Shown here: positions 1-13,006 of the stretch, one piece after another
How the letters are laid out: each line of letters opens with the position of its first letter
How positions within the stretch are numbered: position 1 is the first letter of the stretch
Assembly (NCBI GenBank): GCA_037367405.1
Contig: JAZKJV010009322.1
Coordinates: 583,049-647,048 of the forward strand
Direction of reading: 5' to 3'
Origin: Ottelia alismoides
Taxonomy: Eukaryota > Streptophyta > Magnoliopsida > Alismatales > Hydrocharitaceae
Length of the DNA: 64,000 nt
Program-made: the position numbers and the translations under genes
The notes under the pieces: generated by a model
What the model was told of the DNA's origin: nothing
The model's database searches: none
Seen by the model: the letters and a program-made list of their open reading frames with translations, nothing else

Positions 1-790
1 TGCATGCATGCAATCAGACTTCATTTTGCTATCTTTGCCCAAGTCTTTCACCAACTTTGTGGTATCATACCACATGATCAAGTTGAGGTTAACTAATGAT
101 GAACTCGTGGCTTCATTAAAGTCTACAGAAGACATAATGAAGAAAGAGAATCATGCCGATAGTGCAATGGTTACATAGGTCAAAGGGAAGCACCGTCAAA
201 AGCATGAGGCTCGGAAGGGATCAACCCATAAGAAAAATAAAGGTCAAGTTGTTGGTCCATCCTCTCATGCTTCTACATTGATAGCATCAAAGAAGACTGA
301 TGTCTGTCATCACTATAAAAAGTTGGGACACTGGAAACGTAATTGCCCCGAATACCTGAAAATCATTGAGAAAGGTTAATCCCCACAGATATAGAATCTA
401 CTTTCATTATTGAAACCAATTTTCTCGTAGGGTGAGAAGGTAGTTGGATCATCGATTATGGTGCTTATGTTCATATATGTAATTTATTGCGTCTATTTCA
501 GGAAACTAAGAAAGATGAAGGAGAGGTAGTCATCCAGATGGGATATGATGCAATTGTTGCAGTAGGCGTCGCGGGACATGCGAACTATCATTATCTAGTG
601 GAAGAGTCTTTGTACATAAAGATTGTTTTTATGTTCCAGATGTTAGAAGGAACTTAATATCTATTTCTAAGTTAGTTATAAATGTATATGTAGTAGAGAC
701 TACAATCTATATCCTTAGTAATATTCCTAGCAAATTAGTACCCAATACCCCTCATGAGCTTTTCTCTGGAACCAAGTCCAGTGTTATTGT
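1..790 (+). pseudogene. Decayed Ty1/copia polyprotein (gag, protease, integrase end)
   Basis: Reading across stops, the start gives a copia gag pattern (LPKSFTNFVVSYHM...). A zinc knuckle follows at 305-346, CHHYKKLGHWKRNC, in which the second cysteine of CX2CX4HX4C has become tyrosine. In-frame stops follow at about 174 and 376. Around 440-480 the protease region reads WIIDYGAYVHICN, where copia proteases have D-T/S-G; the catalytic triplet is therefore D-Y-G. Around 735-780 a piece reads LVPNTPHELFSGTKSS, which resembles the integrase end (P.TPYELW.GRKPS). The fragment is truncated at the window edge and stops near the end of an Athila-type LTR at 845, which may have inserted into it. In copia elements gag coats the RNA and the other domains process and integrate it; this copy cannot do either. 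Confidence 0.8.
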
Positions 791-844
791 TTAACTGACT
801 GAACAAGAGTTCCTAACATACGATCTTGGAGGCCCTACGATGTC

Positions 845-3800
845 TGATAAGTCAGATCTGACAATTGCTGCAGCGACTGCTCTCGCGGTCCTCAAAATGT
901 GAACAATCGAAAAAGGAAACAATCAAGCCATGATATATTTTAAACAATGAAGTGCAGGGTGAAATTTATTATACCCTACAAAAGATGTGTATAATCAACA
1001 AGTGTAGGGGTCAAACCACTAAGAGCAAAACTTTTGGATAGGTATAATTATTATCAATTAATAACTAATAACTAATAAAAATAATATTTTTTTGTCTTTT
1101 TATGCAATTTTCTGATTTTTGTGACGTTTTTATTATGCTTATTTTTATGTATTTTAATTACTTTATATATTTTTAAAATTTTTCCTTTTTAATTTTGCAA
1201 AATTTTAGTTTCTTTTTATTTTTGAAGCTATAATGTGTATATAGTAACAATAATATAGATATTATAAGGATATATAATAAATATGTACAAAAATAAATAT
1301 AAGGAACGATCCTTTTATTTTTAAAAGTTTTTAAATATATAATATGCATTTATAGGTACTAATAATAAGTAATAAGTAAGTATTATTGATTATATATAGT
1401 ATATAAAAGGAATTATAGTTTTAAATAAATATAAATAGAGTCGAAATTCAGAAAATAAAATATTTTTGTGTTTTTGATGTTTTTCTCTTTTTGTGATATT
1501 TAATATATTTTTGCTAATTTGTTTATATATTTTTAATGTATTTAATATATCAACAGTGATTATAATATACAACCAGATTATTTTGGGTCGTAAAAATAAA
1601 TAATAGGTTGAACGTTTGTTAAATCTATTTTAATTATGTGCTATATAATATAAAGAAATATTAGAATAAAAAAACTATTTTTTTATTTTTGTTGAATTTT
1701 TACTTATTTTTATAGAGTTTTTAGATTTTTATGATTTTTAATGTTTCCTTTTTATAGTTTTAGTCATTTTTGATCTGGAGATATAAAATATATTAATATA
1801 TATTATATTTTTTGGAATTTTCAAAGTTAATTTTATAATTTTTTTATTTATTTTTAGGCTTAGACAGGGAATAAAAAGGTTTTTTATAAATAGGAAAAAT
1901 ACTTAAAAAGACTAGCGAAAATTACATGTGATATGCCTATATAGAAGGCATGATAGGTATTTTCCTACGATTTTTAGATATAATATGCTATTTATAATAT
2001 TACATATACACAAAATAAAATTAAATCGTGGGTAGGGACCTATTTACAAATAGTCAGAACATTTCATGCATTTAAAACACTATTAAGAACTCCAGAGGCA
2101 TTCAAGAATTTTTTTAATTAATTTCACATTAAAAAAACAGCTTGGTAGGGGTATACATGCAATAGAATATTAAGTTAAGGGCCTGTGTAAGATTTTTAAA
2201 AAAATATGACACTAATTATAGCAATTTTGGACTAAATATAATTACTTAAACCCATAAGGGTATACTTGCAAAATACCCTACCTCACCAGTGGATGCACGT
2301 GAAGTGAGCTGGCGTAAGACCTAAGTGTAATAGACAATAAGTTGAGGGAGTTCCTTCCAATTATTATATAACTATGTAAACATAATTTAATATTTACTGT
2401 GTTTAATCACAATTATAAAAAGGTGGTTGGGGGTCTTAGTAATTTACCCACTAAAGGGTGCCTCATCGAACAACTGGGTGTGCTCCACATTAGCCAATTA
2501 ATCGCCATCAGATGGCAAGGAGGCACTTTAATTCAGCTCATCTCTAATGGCTAGGATTAGATTTGGCAAATAGGGTTCATCCAATGGTTGCTTCTCGTCC
2601 CCAAGAATAGGGAAGAACTACGATGAAGGCGAGCTTTGTTCTTTGATTCCTCGACACTCCGATCTCCAATCACTCTTTCGACTATCCCAAAACATTGCTG
2701 GTGGATAGCTGCAACTGTAGGGACGGCTCAATGGGCTCCAGGTCCCATTGATAGGGACATGGGACTCCTTCTATTCTTCCCGACTTGGGGCATGAAATGA
2801 GGCTTTGATTCGACTCCAAGGGAATCCTCAAGGCATGCTACCTGCGTAAAAACATTATACGGCTCAAGGCGAAGTCCTCGACCACAATTGAAGATGTAGT
2901 AGAGATGAAGGGGGTGGCGAGCTCCGACGAGAATGAAAGATGGAGCTCTGATTCACTTAATACGTGCATGATTAAGGTGGCAAAGCAAAAGGAAAGGTGG
3001 AGAATAAGTCAAAGAAGGAAGATGGGGCATTTTGGCAAGTCGAGAATAGGTGGTTGATGGTGATTATGGAGTTGCAGACAAAGCTCCAACTAACAAAGAG
3101 TTCTGAAATTAATCTAATTAACAACTAATTGCAAAAGCTAAAGCCTATGCTATGAACCTAGAAGGAAATGCAATGAAAAGAACCTAAACTAACAGCTCTA
3201 CCTCACTGGAGCCAAGGAGCAGGAGGCCTTCACCGACAGAAGTCCGACGAGGGCGAATCACATCGACTCTCAACCATATCCACAACGACAAGGACAGAGA
3301 TTCACTTGTTGTAAACATGCGAATCAATCTGTGGGTTCCTATTGGGATTACAGGGGAGAATGATGATCAAACTTAAAAAGGGGAAAGTGGGGCATTATTT
3401 ATGTGCAGATGAAGGGGGAGGTTTTGAGGGGTGACCGCATGATCGGTGAAAGTGGTAGGTGGAGGCTATTGCAATGACGTGGACTAGGGTGATGAGGGTT
3501 GCAAGATGATGAAGGTCTCGAGAGAAATGGTGGAATGAAGGAAGCATAAAAAGGGAGGAAGTTGGGTACCTGTGAGCTTCTAACAGGAAGGGGGTAGAGG
3601 TTGTACAGTTTCCCACTGGGTCAACAAATGGATGCATATGGGTGGTCCACTCGGTCCAATCAGATAATTCTAAGGGAAATTTTACTTATAAAATCAATAT
3701 AATAAAAATATAAATGAATTTACTAGAAATATAAAAATATAAAAAAAATGTTATTTTATGTACTATTTTATGGACATTTCTATTTATTTTTACAAGCCTA

Positions 3801-4797
3801 ATATTTACATGTATATACATAGGTATAAATACATATATTTTAAATAATTAATTTTAGTTTTGCATTTTATATTTTATCATTATATATACATATTTTATAT
3901 TTCTATAATATATTTACATACAAATTTCATATTTTTATTTTATTTTTTTAATTTTATTTATATACTTAAATAAGTATGTATATGTATTAGAGAGGTATAT
4001 TTTACCTATTTATTTTAACACTTTATTTATTTTGATGCATTTTTAATGCTTTTATTTCATGTTTTTTTAAATATATCACAAAGAATATTTACAAGTATTT
4101 AAAAATATAAGAAAGCTAAAAATATAAAGAATGAATATATTAAATAAAATATACAAGTATGCAGTACAATAGGGACACAAAAGCTAACTTTTGCATCTTA
4201 ACTTCGTTTTATGTGAAACCACCTTCATTAGATAGGTAATTGAATTTTATGAACAATAAACGTGAGTTTGATCAAATTTGAATCTGCATGGAGGAGATAC
4301 ATGTCAGTGAAGTTTTGTTTGCAGCTTTTTGTCTGGTATGTTCAGGATGCACAATGTATTATATTTACGTGAAATAAATTTTATATTTTTCTTTGTATTT
4401 TTATGTACAAGTTTCATATTAAGGATTTTATTATTTGAGGTATAAAAATTAGAAAATAAAATAGGGCTCAAAAGGCCATTTATTGGTAAATAGAATTAGG
4501 ATTTTTAAGGTGTTTTTTGTGTGTAATTAATCTACCCTATCTCCCCCTACTTTATTTCTTGTCGACCATGTTAATATTGACCTGGTCTTGGGGTCTAGGA
4601 TCATTCAATATCTTTGACATTTCATTTTATTTTTTCTTTCCTTTATTCTTTTATTTAAGAATTAATGCCAATATTTATACAGTGTTTATGGGCAATTTAT
4701 AAGTTTTATTTTGTCCAAATTAATGCTATTTACATGCATTTAGCTAAGGATTTAAGGTCAAATGAAAGAATAAAGATGATGAAATGGAGATTCATCA
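845..4797 (-). mobile_element. Athila-type LTR, copy A
   Basis: The minus-strand start TGATGAATCTCC (ending at plus 4797) matches the start of the 14.5-kb element's LTR. The same layout follows: a start block, an AT-rich block (about 3660-4140), a GC-richer block (about 2280-3660), and a second AT-rich block (about 1030-2280). Near 950-1040 the minus strand reads TACACTTGTTGATTATACAC, which parallels the last 200 bases of the LARD LTR. The probable 3' terminus is TTATCA at plus 845-850. The internal side at 4798 carries a degenerate polypurine tract, so this is a 3' LTR. Flanking 5-mers (840-844 and 4798-4802) do not match, as expected for a one-sided remnant. The low-coordinate end is inferred. 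Confidence 0.7.
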
Positions 4798-5930
4798 CCA
4801 CACTATGCTTGCCTTCGCTAGTCCCTAGCAAATACTTATGATAATGAGTGCAGAAAAAGAAAATAAAGAAAAATAAAAAGAATGAATTTGTAAAAATTTT
4901 GACTTTCAAGCTATCTTAATAAAGTCAAAGTTTGGAGCTCAATTAAGACTTTGGATTTTAGGTTTTTTCGGAACAACATTTAGGTTAAGAGTTGTGACTC
5001 GATAACTCATAGATTCCATGCTCCTCTATCAAGTTCAATTCAACAGCCTGGTCAGAACCATCCTTTCAATCGTATGCTCTCGCAACCTTGAAATGACAAG
5101 TATCATCTGTGTGGATTGGGTTAGCTCTTCCCAGACAAACAACTGAACTATCATGTGGTCCCCTCCACTGGCAACTCGTTCTCTCAGAGATGATTATTTC
5201 CTTCTAAATTCATGTGCATGCTCGTTCACAAATGAAGGGGGAGAAGCTAGATGAATGAGAAAAGAAGTAAAAATGGACCGGTGTTGTCGCATTTCCTTGT
5301 AAAGCTTGGCTAGTGTAATCGAGTATTCACAAAGAAGCATGCCTTTTCAGAAGCCCAAGATTTTTGAAAATTTTGGGTATAGGCTTCTCTATGATATTTT
5401 CTTTATTATCATTGCTATGCATTCTTAATTTTACCTGACAGATATAGAATCTTTTGTTCCACGCATGTTTTGGGGTCTTGGAAAAAGTTGTGCTTTTGAG
5501 CTAAGTGTTAAGTGTGAGGTCATGTCATGCCATTGTCTCAAGTGTCATGCAGATGAAATGAAGAGTCCAAGTTAGACACATTTAATCTACTCATGAACAT
5601 AGTCTCATGGAATCTAAAGAATTAAGTCACTTGACCTGAAGCATCTCAATTCTAGTCCAGAAGGGGTTCCTCTGAAATTAAGTGGATTAAGGTATAGACC
5701 AAGTTCCAATCTTCAGAATTTATTTAGACTAGTTCAATTGGCTACAGCTTTCCAAAAAATGCAGAAGCAAATGCAATGCAAGTAAATCCTTTTGATAAGT
5801 TGTTTTCTGTTTTGAACCTTTATATGGGGTTTTTGAAAATTTTCGCAAATTTTTTTATTAAATTTTTTAACAAAATTACAAATTTTTATGAGTTTTTGAA
5901 AATTTTGAATTTTTTAGGTATTTTTTATCG
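4798..5930 (-). mobile_element. Athila-like internal 3' region attached to LTR A
   Basis: On the minus strand this runs into LTR A through a degenerate polypurine tract (GCATAGTGTGG at 4798-4808). The tract is preceded by the hairpin TTTGCTAG-GGA-CTAGCGAA, as in the other two 3' ends in this window. Stretches around 5000-5800 are recognisable as the reverse complement of 37440-38400 and 58780-59700 (for example the TTAATCCACTTAATTT block). No coding domain can be seen. The stem-loop/purine array present in the two plus-strand copies is not found here, so the fragment is truncated on its inner side. Confidence 0.65.
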
Positions 5931-7200
5931 AGGTTAGTGAATGATGTATATAAAAATATTTACACCAGAGTACGTGCATATTTACAGGGTGTGGAATTTA
6001 CACTTGGAATTTATACATGAGTTAAGTTCCAGTTTTGCATAGGTTATTTATACAAGGGTTATATGTAGATGTATAAAGATTTTTATTTGATAATTATATA
6101 TAAGGTTATCAAAATAATAGAGGGCATAGATTAGATCTTGGACTGGCTTGAGATCGGATGGCTTGGAGATGTCCTGGAAGAACCTAGAAGAACAGGTGCC
6201 AATGCGAGCTTCGATTAGCAAGATCTCCATCCTCTGGCCTCCTCCTTCCTCGTTGATGGGTTCAACATGTTGTTGAAAGGTTCCCGCATTGGCAGGATGC
6301 ATCAAATGGGTCTCTGCCCCATCAGAAGGGGGCTTGGAGCTTTGAATGCATGGAGCTCTAATATGGGAACCGAGGTTGTTCTCCAAGTGATACCAGGCTC
6401 TAAGTCTTGCATAAAAATGTCCACGGTCTCAAGGGCTTTCTCCTCGACCCAAAAGATGAAGCTGTTGTGCACAGGGGTGAATGGGGCGAAGAGTTCCGAT
6501 GAATGGTGGAGGAGGAAGCTCGGGGTAACTTGTAAGAGAGTGAGTACTACCAGAAGAGTATCCCATACTTCACATTTTATTTATAACATGTAGCATGTAC
6601 TTTTTAAGAGAATCCTTGCTATTGGGTTTGAATCCACTACCCAGGCAAAGAATAGAAGAGGAAGCTAATATGTGAAACCAATATTTCCCCCTGGCATGGT
6701 ACTCAGACGTGGAACGATGAGACAGACACCCCTGTGAGATGATGGCCTAAGCTCAATACTTCATACTCAGTCTACAAGCAGACGAAGCCCTACTCGCCCA
6801 CGTACGATAGAAGCACCAATACTTCATGAATCCAATCAATAACAAGGTTGGAATTTTGGATCTATTTTCCTAGGTTTGTGCCTCACTCTGTATGGAGTGT
6901 ACCTGAAAACAATGTGGGCTTGATGAACCTAATACAATGAATGTCTGTCATGAATTTTAATTTTGGTCGATATTTATTAAACAATCCCCTTGTTTTATTT
7001 TTTGGCTTTTCACTTTTTGAGTATTTTTCAAATAATTCACCTAATGATTTTTTGGATTTTCTTTTATAACCTAAGTGATACGAAATTGAGGGAGATTGCA
7101 GAAAAGCAATGCAAGGAGACACAAGGATGGAAATCTTACCCTTGTGTCAAAATGATGTAAGCTCAGATAGAAGACTCACACTACTTCGCAGCGCTCTCCA
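5931..7200. other. Unassigned region, probably degraded retroelement
   Basis: Positions 5830-5930 are T/A-rich, like the gaaaatttt-rich part of the Athila-like internal region (58150-58450). Positions 6120-6560 are GC-richer and contain overlapping short ORFs on both strands (up to 112 aa), none with a recognisable domain. I see no primer site or LTR terminus. By composition the block resembles the GC-rich middle of the LTRs, but I cannot align it convincingly. Confidence 0.4.
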
Positions 7201-7499
7201 TGTGGGATGCAAGACAAGAATTTAAATTACACTACATGCAAATGCAAGCCGGTGAAATCGTCCTAAGCAGAAATTATTATTATCGTGAAGAACCAATTTA
7301 ATTTGATCTAGCTCCAAACGTATCAAAGACTATAGGAGCATGCAAATATTAGGGATTTGGACCTGGATTACTTGATCATGAAAGTCCTAAAATCTAAGGT
7401 CTCATTAACATAAAATAAATAAAAAGAAGGTAGAAAAAACAAATCGCAGAAAACAAATAGAAATAAATAGAAAAATAGGGATGACAAAAGCCAGAATGC

Positions 7500-9162
7500 G
7501 ATGAAAATGCGAGAAAACCAATGCAAGCCCTCAGGTGAACAGACACATGGTAAAATAGGTGTGCTAAGTCTGAGTGTCCAAATGTTCTTTACATGTATTA
7601 TTATAAATTAATAATGCAACTCTCTCAATAAAAACAAAAGCTACACTAACGCTATGTTGTTCTTTTCTATCTCCAAAGTCGGCTTCGGTGCTCTCTCCAA
7701 TTGGCTCGTGAAGAAGGAGCCAATCTCCACATGACTTTGGTGCACCGACCTTCCTAAGAAAGTCAACCTCGTTTCGCAGTCCCTCGCATAAAGTCAAACA
7801 AGAGATTGGTCGGAATAGATAAACAACTATTTATAAAAAGAAATAAAAGACAGATAATAAGGAACCCCTCTTTGATTGATTAAACAAATTGTACTGTTGT
7901 CAAGGGGCATGAAAATTGCGCAAAGTCGGGTGCTCGTGCGTTCTGACAAGCGAACGATGGGTGCAAGGATATTTTACCCATTGGTCAACAATCCTTGCAT
8001 CGTGGTTGATCCACGTGGACTAACCAGAAAATAGGGATGCAAAAATCTTTTACTAATTGATTTTAAAATACTAAATGATTTTATTATATTTAGACCAAAG
8101 CATGAAAATTGTTTAATTATTTATGTACTATTTTATGGCTATTTTATTTATTTTTACAAGCTTGAATATTTGGTGTTAATATTTACATGTATATAAATTG
8201 GTACAAATACATGTATTTGAGGTATTTTTATTTTATATATTATATTGTATTATGATATTTACATATTTTATATATTTATAACATATTTAATTAGGCATTT
8301 ACATTTTTATTGAATTTTTTATTTCATTTATTTACTTAAACAAATATGTACATGTATTATATATGTATAGTTTACCTATATATTTTATTACTTTATTTAT
8401 TTTTAATGTATTTTTAATTGTTTTATTCTATGTTTATTATTTAAAGATGTTTTAAATAAAATTTACAAATATATAAAATAAGAAAGTTAAAAATATAAAG
8501 AATATATTGAATATTATATACATGTATATAGTATAATAAGGTCTCAAAAGTCAACTTTTGCATCTCAACTCCAAATTAAATGAAACCACCTTCATAAATA
8601 GATAATTAAATTTTATGAATAGTAATGGTGAGTCTAGTCAATTTTGATTATGTATGGAGGAGATACAGTCTGGGAAGTTTTTTTGCAACTTTTTGTTATG
8701 TGTTTCCCTGATGCATTGTGCATTATTTTTAAGTGAAATAATTTTTTTATTTTTCTTTGTATTTTATGTACAACTTTAATGTTGAGGGTTTCTTTATTTG
8801 AGGTATAAAAATCAGAAAATAAGATTGGTACCAAGCCAATTATTGATGAATTAAAATTAGGGTTTTGAAGTGTTATCTGTACAATTTGTTTGCTTTATTA
8901 ACCCCTACTTTATTCCTTATATACTAAGTCATTATGATGATTGGATCTCGGGGTCTAGAGTCATTCAGTGTCTTTGACACCTCATTCTTTTTTTCTTTCT
9001 TTCCTTTATTCTTTTACTTTGGAATTAAATATATGTATTTATATTGTATTTTCTAGTCAATTATTAAGTGTTATCTTGTACAAATTTATACTATATACAT
9101 ACATTTAGCTAGAAATTTAAGGCTAAATGAAAGAATAAAGGTGATGAAATGGTGATTCATCA
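7500..9162 (-). mobile_element. Athila-type LTR, copy B
   Basis: The minus-strand start is TGATGAATCACC at plus 9162, followed by the family blocks: CATTTCATCACCTTTATTC, the purine motif (plus 8901-8916), the conserved GTTTCATTTAATTTGGAGTT region at about 8560-8590, then the AT-rich block 8040-8540. The GC-richer part is about 7500-8040; its far end is not defined. At the start the LTR abuts a copia LTR fragment with no polypurine tract between them. Copy B is therefore a 5' LTR, a solo LTR or a truncated copy; it is most similar to copy D at 32982. Confidence 0.7.
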
Positions 9163-9606
9163 GAACCATGGCTAGGTTATCAACCTATTGTTCTGTCAAA
9201 TGTGCATACTCGTGCATATAGATGCATATCTGTCTCTAGTCAAAGGATGTGTGCATGATCATGACATTTAAGATTTAGGTCTTAGTTTATCTCGACATCA
9301 TCAAGTGAACTCTTTGACTTGATTATTCCAACACTTTCGAATCTCCATTCTTATGTAGAGGACCTGCATCAAGAAGTTGGTTGGAAATCAGTCTTTAGAG
9401 AAAGATTGCGATCTCTTTCTCAACTAGATATCTTTATTGAATATCACATGTTTGAAGTCAATTGTGTCCTACCAGCTGCATGGTATTTAATATGGCCATG
9501 GTACATAACCATAAATGTACAAAGTGACCTTAATATTAAGTGTATTCACAATCATTCATTCATTTCATTTCAGATGGAAATGATGAAACAATATATTTTA
9601 TTACAT
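9163..9606 (-). mobile_element. Copia LTR fragment
   Basis: Positions 9190-9600 are clearly related, in the same orientation, to 30920-31440 in the copia LTR. Shared landmarks include GGATGTGTGCATGATCATGA, CGAATCTCCATTCTTATG with GAGGACCTGCATCAAGA, and GGCCATGGTACATAAC. Only the 5' part of the LTR is present. It is cut at 9162 by LTR B and ends near the poly-T/ATTA stretch at 9600. Confidence 0.7.
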
Positions 9607-9609
9607 TAA

Positions 9610-11437
9610 TGGGTCACCAAGGACTTACAATTCCAATACTCAGATGGTAGTAACTTGGGCTCAAACGTGGTGGTCAGAGGCCGAAGCCTAGTGCTCCAAC
9701 GTACTATGAGTTTTGGATTTTAATCGAAACTTCATGAAATCAAATGACACTAAAGACAAGACTACACTAAGAAATGAGAAACAAAGCTATCTAACCTAAG
9801 ATAAAGGAGCTTGCCTGATTGGAATGACCTGGGAGCAAGAACCCATTGGAGCTTTATCTGGTGATGGTTGAATCGGCCCTCCTAAGCCTTCTCCTCATAT
9901 CGAACGCCTACTATCAGTAGGGAGCTCTTTAAATCCAGATCCTAGGGGGTTATAGTGGTGGAAAGAGGATTGACTTTCAAAAATGGAGGAAGAGGCAACT
10001 TTATAGTTCAATACAAGAGAAACTTTTTCAAACTAGAGTTTCGTCTCAGATCGAGAAAATTGGATGGAGGTGAAGATCAGCATGGTAGATGGATCTCCAA
10101 CAAACATTTTTTGCTGAAAGAATCATGTTGAGATGCATAATGATTCAGGTGGAGAAATTGGGCAAATAGGAGCGACCGACCATCTGTGACAAAGCATTGA
10201 AAGGGAAGGGGGTGTCGACTTGGGGTCAACACTTCAAGTGCCCCCATTGGGCCACGTTAGTTAGCAAGAGGAAAAAAGAAAATAAAAAAGAAATAAAATT
10301 AAAAATAAAATAGTAAACATTTTTATGTTGAAAACTTAAAACATATAAAATGTTTCTTATTTTTCAAAACTATTTTATACTGATTTTTTTTATTTTTACA
10401 ATCTTATTTAACATGCTATATTATTTATAAACTATTATTTATAGATATTAATACATATAATATGTATTTATTTTTTTTATTTTGTTATTTTTATACATGA
10501 TACCATAGTTAAATAATTTATTTATTTACAATATTTTTAATGCCTTTTTACATATTTTTATGAGATTTTTATGACTTTATTTATATATACAAATAAATAC
10601 ATGTATTCTACAACATATGTATATTATACCTATTTATTTGTGTTTATTAATTATTTTTTTTATTTTTAAGTTGTTTTAGTTTTTATTTGTATTTTTTATA
10701 GATGTTATATAATATGTACAATAAATTTAGAATATAAGAAGATTTAATATATACATAAAATAAATTAAATGGCGTATTATATAGATCTATAAGTAACTAC
10801 ATACTTTAATTAGCCTGCTTTTGCATCGTAACTCCAATTCAGATGAAATCACCTTCATTTTATAGATAATAAATTTGAATACAATGGAGGTGTTTATGAT
10901 TCAATTTGTCTTCATATGGAGAAGATATCAATGAAGTTTTCTTTATGACGTTTTCAACTGAGGGTACTGAGTGGTTTGTGCAATATTTATTTTTGCCAAT
11001 AATTTTGTTATTTTATATACATTGTTATGTGCATGTTTCATGTTGAACACATGATTATTTGGGGTGTATATGATGCTAATTATAGTATTACATGTTTGAA
11101 CTATATACATAGTGTGATGTAGTTAGAATAATTAGGATTTTCTTGAATTTTTTATACATTATTTCACCCTACCTCCCTCTACTTTACTCCTGGTTGACTT
11201 AGTCAATACTTGACTTGGTCTCATGGTTCATGGTCAATCAATATAAATGATACTTCCTTTATTTTCCTTTTCTTTCCTTTATTTTTCTACTGTGGGTAGA
11301 AATAACAGTATTTATACTCTATTTATTTATTAATATTAGGATGTTAATTCATGCAAGTTAGTGATAATTATTTGTATTTTGCTAGGGATTTAAAGCTTAA
11401 AATGGAGAAATAAATGTGCAAGATTGGGAATTCATCA
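9610..11437 (-). mobile_element. Athila-type LTR, copy C (divergent)
   Basis: The minus-strand start TGATGAATTCCC lies at plus 11437. The purine motif (plus 11168-11190) and the GAGTTACGATGCAAAAGC region (about 10820-10845) keep the family spacing. AT-rich sequence fills 10260-10800 and a GC-richer block 9790-10260. It is the most diverged copy: the short hairpin at the LTR start that the other copies keep is lost here. The far end is not defined. Confidence 0.6.
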
Positions 11438-11459
11438 TGGTAGATGTCCACCCCAAATT

Positions 11460-12120
11460 TGGGGATAGGATTTTCTCTCTCTTTTTAATTTTCAAATTAT
11501 TCATTTTTTTAGTTTAGAATTAGTTTGATTAATAATTAATTATTTATTCTAATCTTAAAAGTTGTTGAGATATCTCTATCAGTTGCTTTGAGGTCCTTCA
11601 ATCTTGACCATTTATCTTGTAATGAGGATTGCAATCTAATGGTCTGAATATGTATATTAGGAGAGACATGGTCTGCTCTCAAAGATACAACAATTAAGCA
11701 ACAAGTCTCTTTCTCTCTATGTACATCTCCTCTCTCTCTCTCTCTCTCAGATTGTAGTTGTCCCACTGCCTCAAGGCCGACGAGGAAGTTGGCCCATTTC
11801 TCTAGATTGTGGGAGTTATACCATTCTTCCCCCCACTCACAAGTGCCGTCTCCGTTGGATCAAACTTATACGGGAGAGCGCTTACTTTAGAGACTAGAGG
11901 GTCACAAGCACACTTCAAGAGGTAATTCTTTACTCATGAGTATTGATGAAATGAATTGGGAGTTGTTCCCAATCCATGTGGTTTCATCTTCGATTTTAAA
12001 TTTGAAAAAAAATCCAATGCTATCTTCATTTGTATGATGAATCCTTTTTGTTTTGATCGGATACGGCTCGATCTACATGCTTCCGTGATGCGCGAGGCCT
12101 AAAAACCTTCCTTCATTTAT
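11460..12120 (+). mobile_element. Copia LTR 3' end fragment (R-U5 part)
   Basis: The region contains a CT microsatellite (about 11731-11750), a segment ending in ATGTGGTTTCATC, and a GTATGATG stretch. Their order matches the reverse complement of 28950-29500 in the minus-strand copia LTR (CT repeats, then CCATGTGGTTTCATC, then GTATGATGCAC). I infer a plus-oriented copia LTR end. No internal copia sequence follows. Confidence 0.5.
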
Positions 12121-12736
12121 TTCATCTATCATGTGTCAAAACATAACAATCTCATATTACTCCCGGTTACATCCATTTTTGCTAATCGACTAATTTCAAC
12201 ATGAACTCTCCACGCGATCCCCGACTCCAGCCTCTTTTATTCAATACCAAATTGATGCTCAACCTCATCCAATTCACTCACATTCGACTTCCTTATTGGA
12301 GAGCTTTACTCCTTCCCGACGAGCTCTACACATGCACATACACAATACTCTATACTCATAACTACATGAGAAGGTTGATCTCAACCTGTATAAGCAATCA
12401 TACATCTCGCTTGAACTATATGTGCCTAGAAGGATCAAGAGTGGAGTGACCCAATTTTGCAGTGGATAAAAACCTCCAAGTGATCTTTTATCTTATTGTA
12501 TTTCCTTCATTTTTTGTCAACGAATGACATCGCTACATTTGTAAGTGACTTTAGGTTTAAATGATGAAGGAATCGAGCATGAGTCACTCTAACTTTGAAT
12601 GGTTGGAATTTAATATTTCCATCTCCTCCTCTTTTATTTGAGCTTAATAAGGATCCAGTAATTCTCCCAAGTAGCCTAGTAGTGAGAGGTGAGTAAGATG
12701 AAGCCAAATGACTTCTTTTTCGAAGATTGACACTTG
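12121..12736. other. Unassigned region
   Basis: Short ORFs exist (82 aa plus, 92 aa minus) but have no recognisable motif, and their amino-acid composition looks like translated non-coding DNA. No repeat boundary is visible except the MITE at 12737. Confidence 0.4.
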
Positions 12737-13006
12737 GGGCTCGTTTGGTTGCCACGTTATCCTGGGGTAACCTGTCATACCCCATGCTCTATCCCTGCAT
12801 TCCTGAGTTGGAATTAGTTGTATGGACCTCATAATTTCTTTGTTATAATATTTTTAGCCATATTAAATAAAAAAATTGACATAAAATATATTATAATCAT
12901 TAAAAGAAGTTAATATAATACATAACAAATGTCACATTATATCACATTTATTATTCAAACCCTCTCGAACATTGCTAACCATCTAAACAACTACTATTCA
13001 TAGGAG

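Noticed and set aside
6048..6593. Overlapping 112- and 108-codon ORFs on both strands
   Set aside because: Mutually antisense, no motif, inside sequence between two LTRs of the same family.
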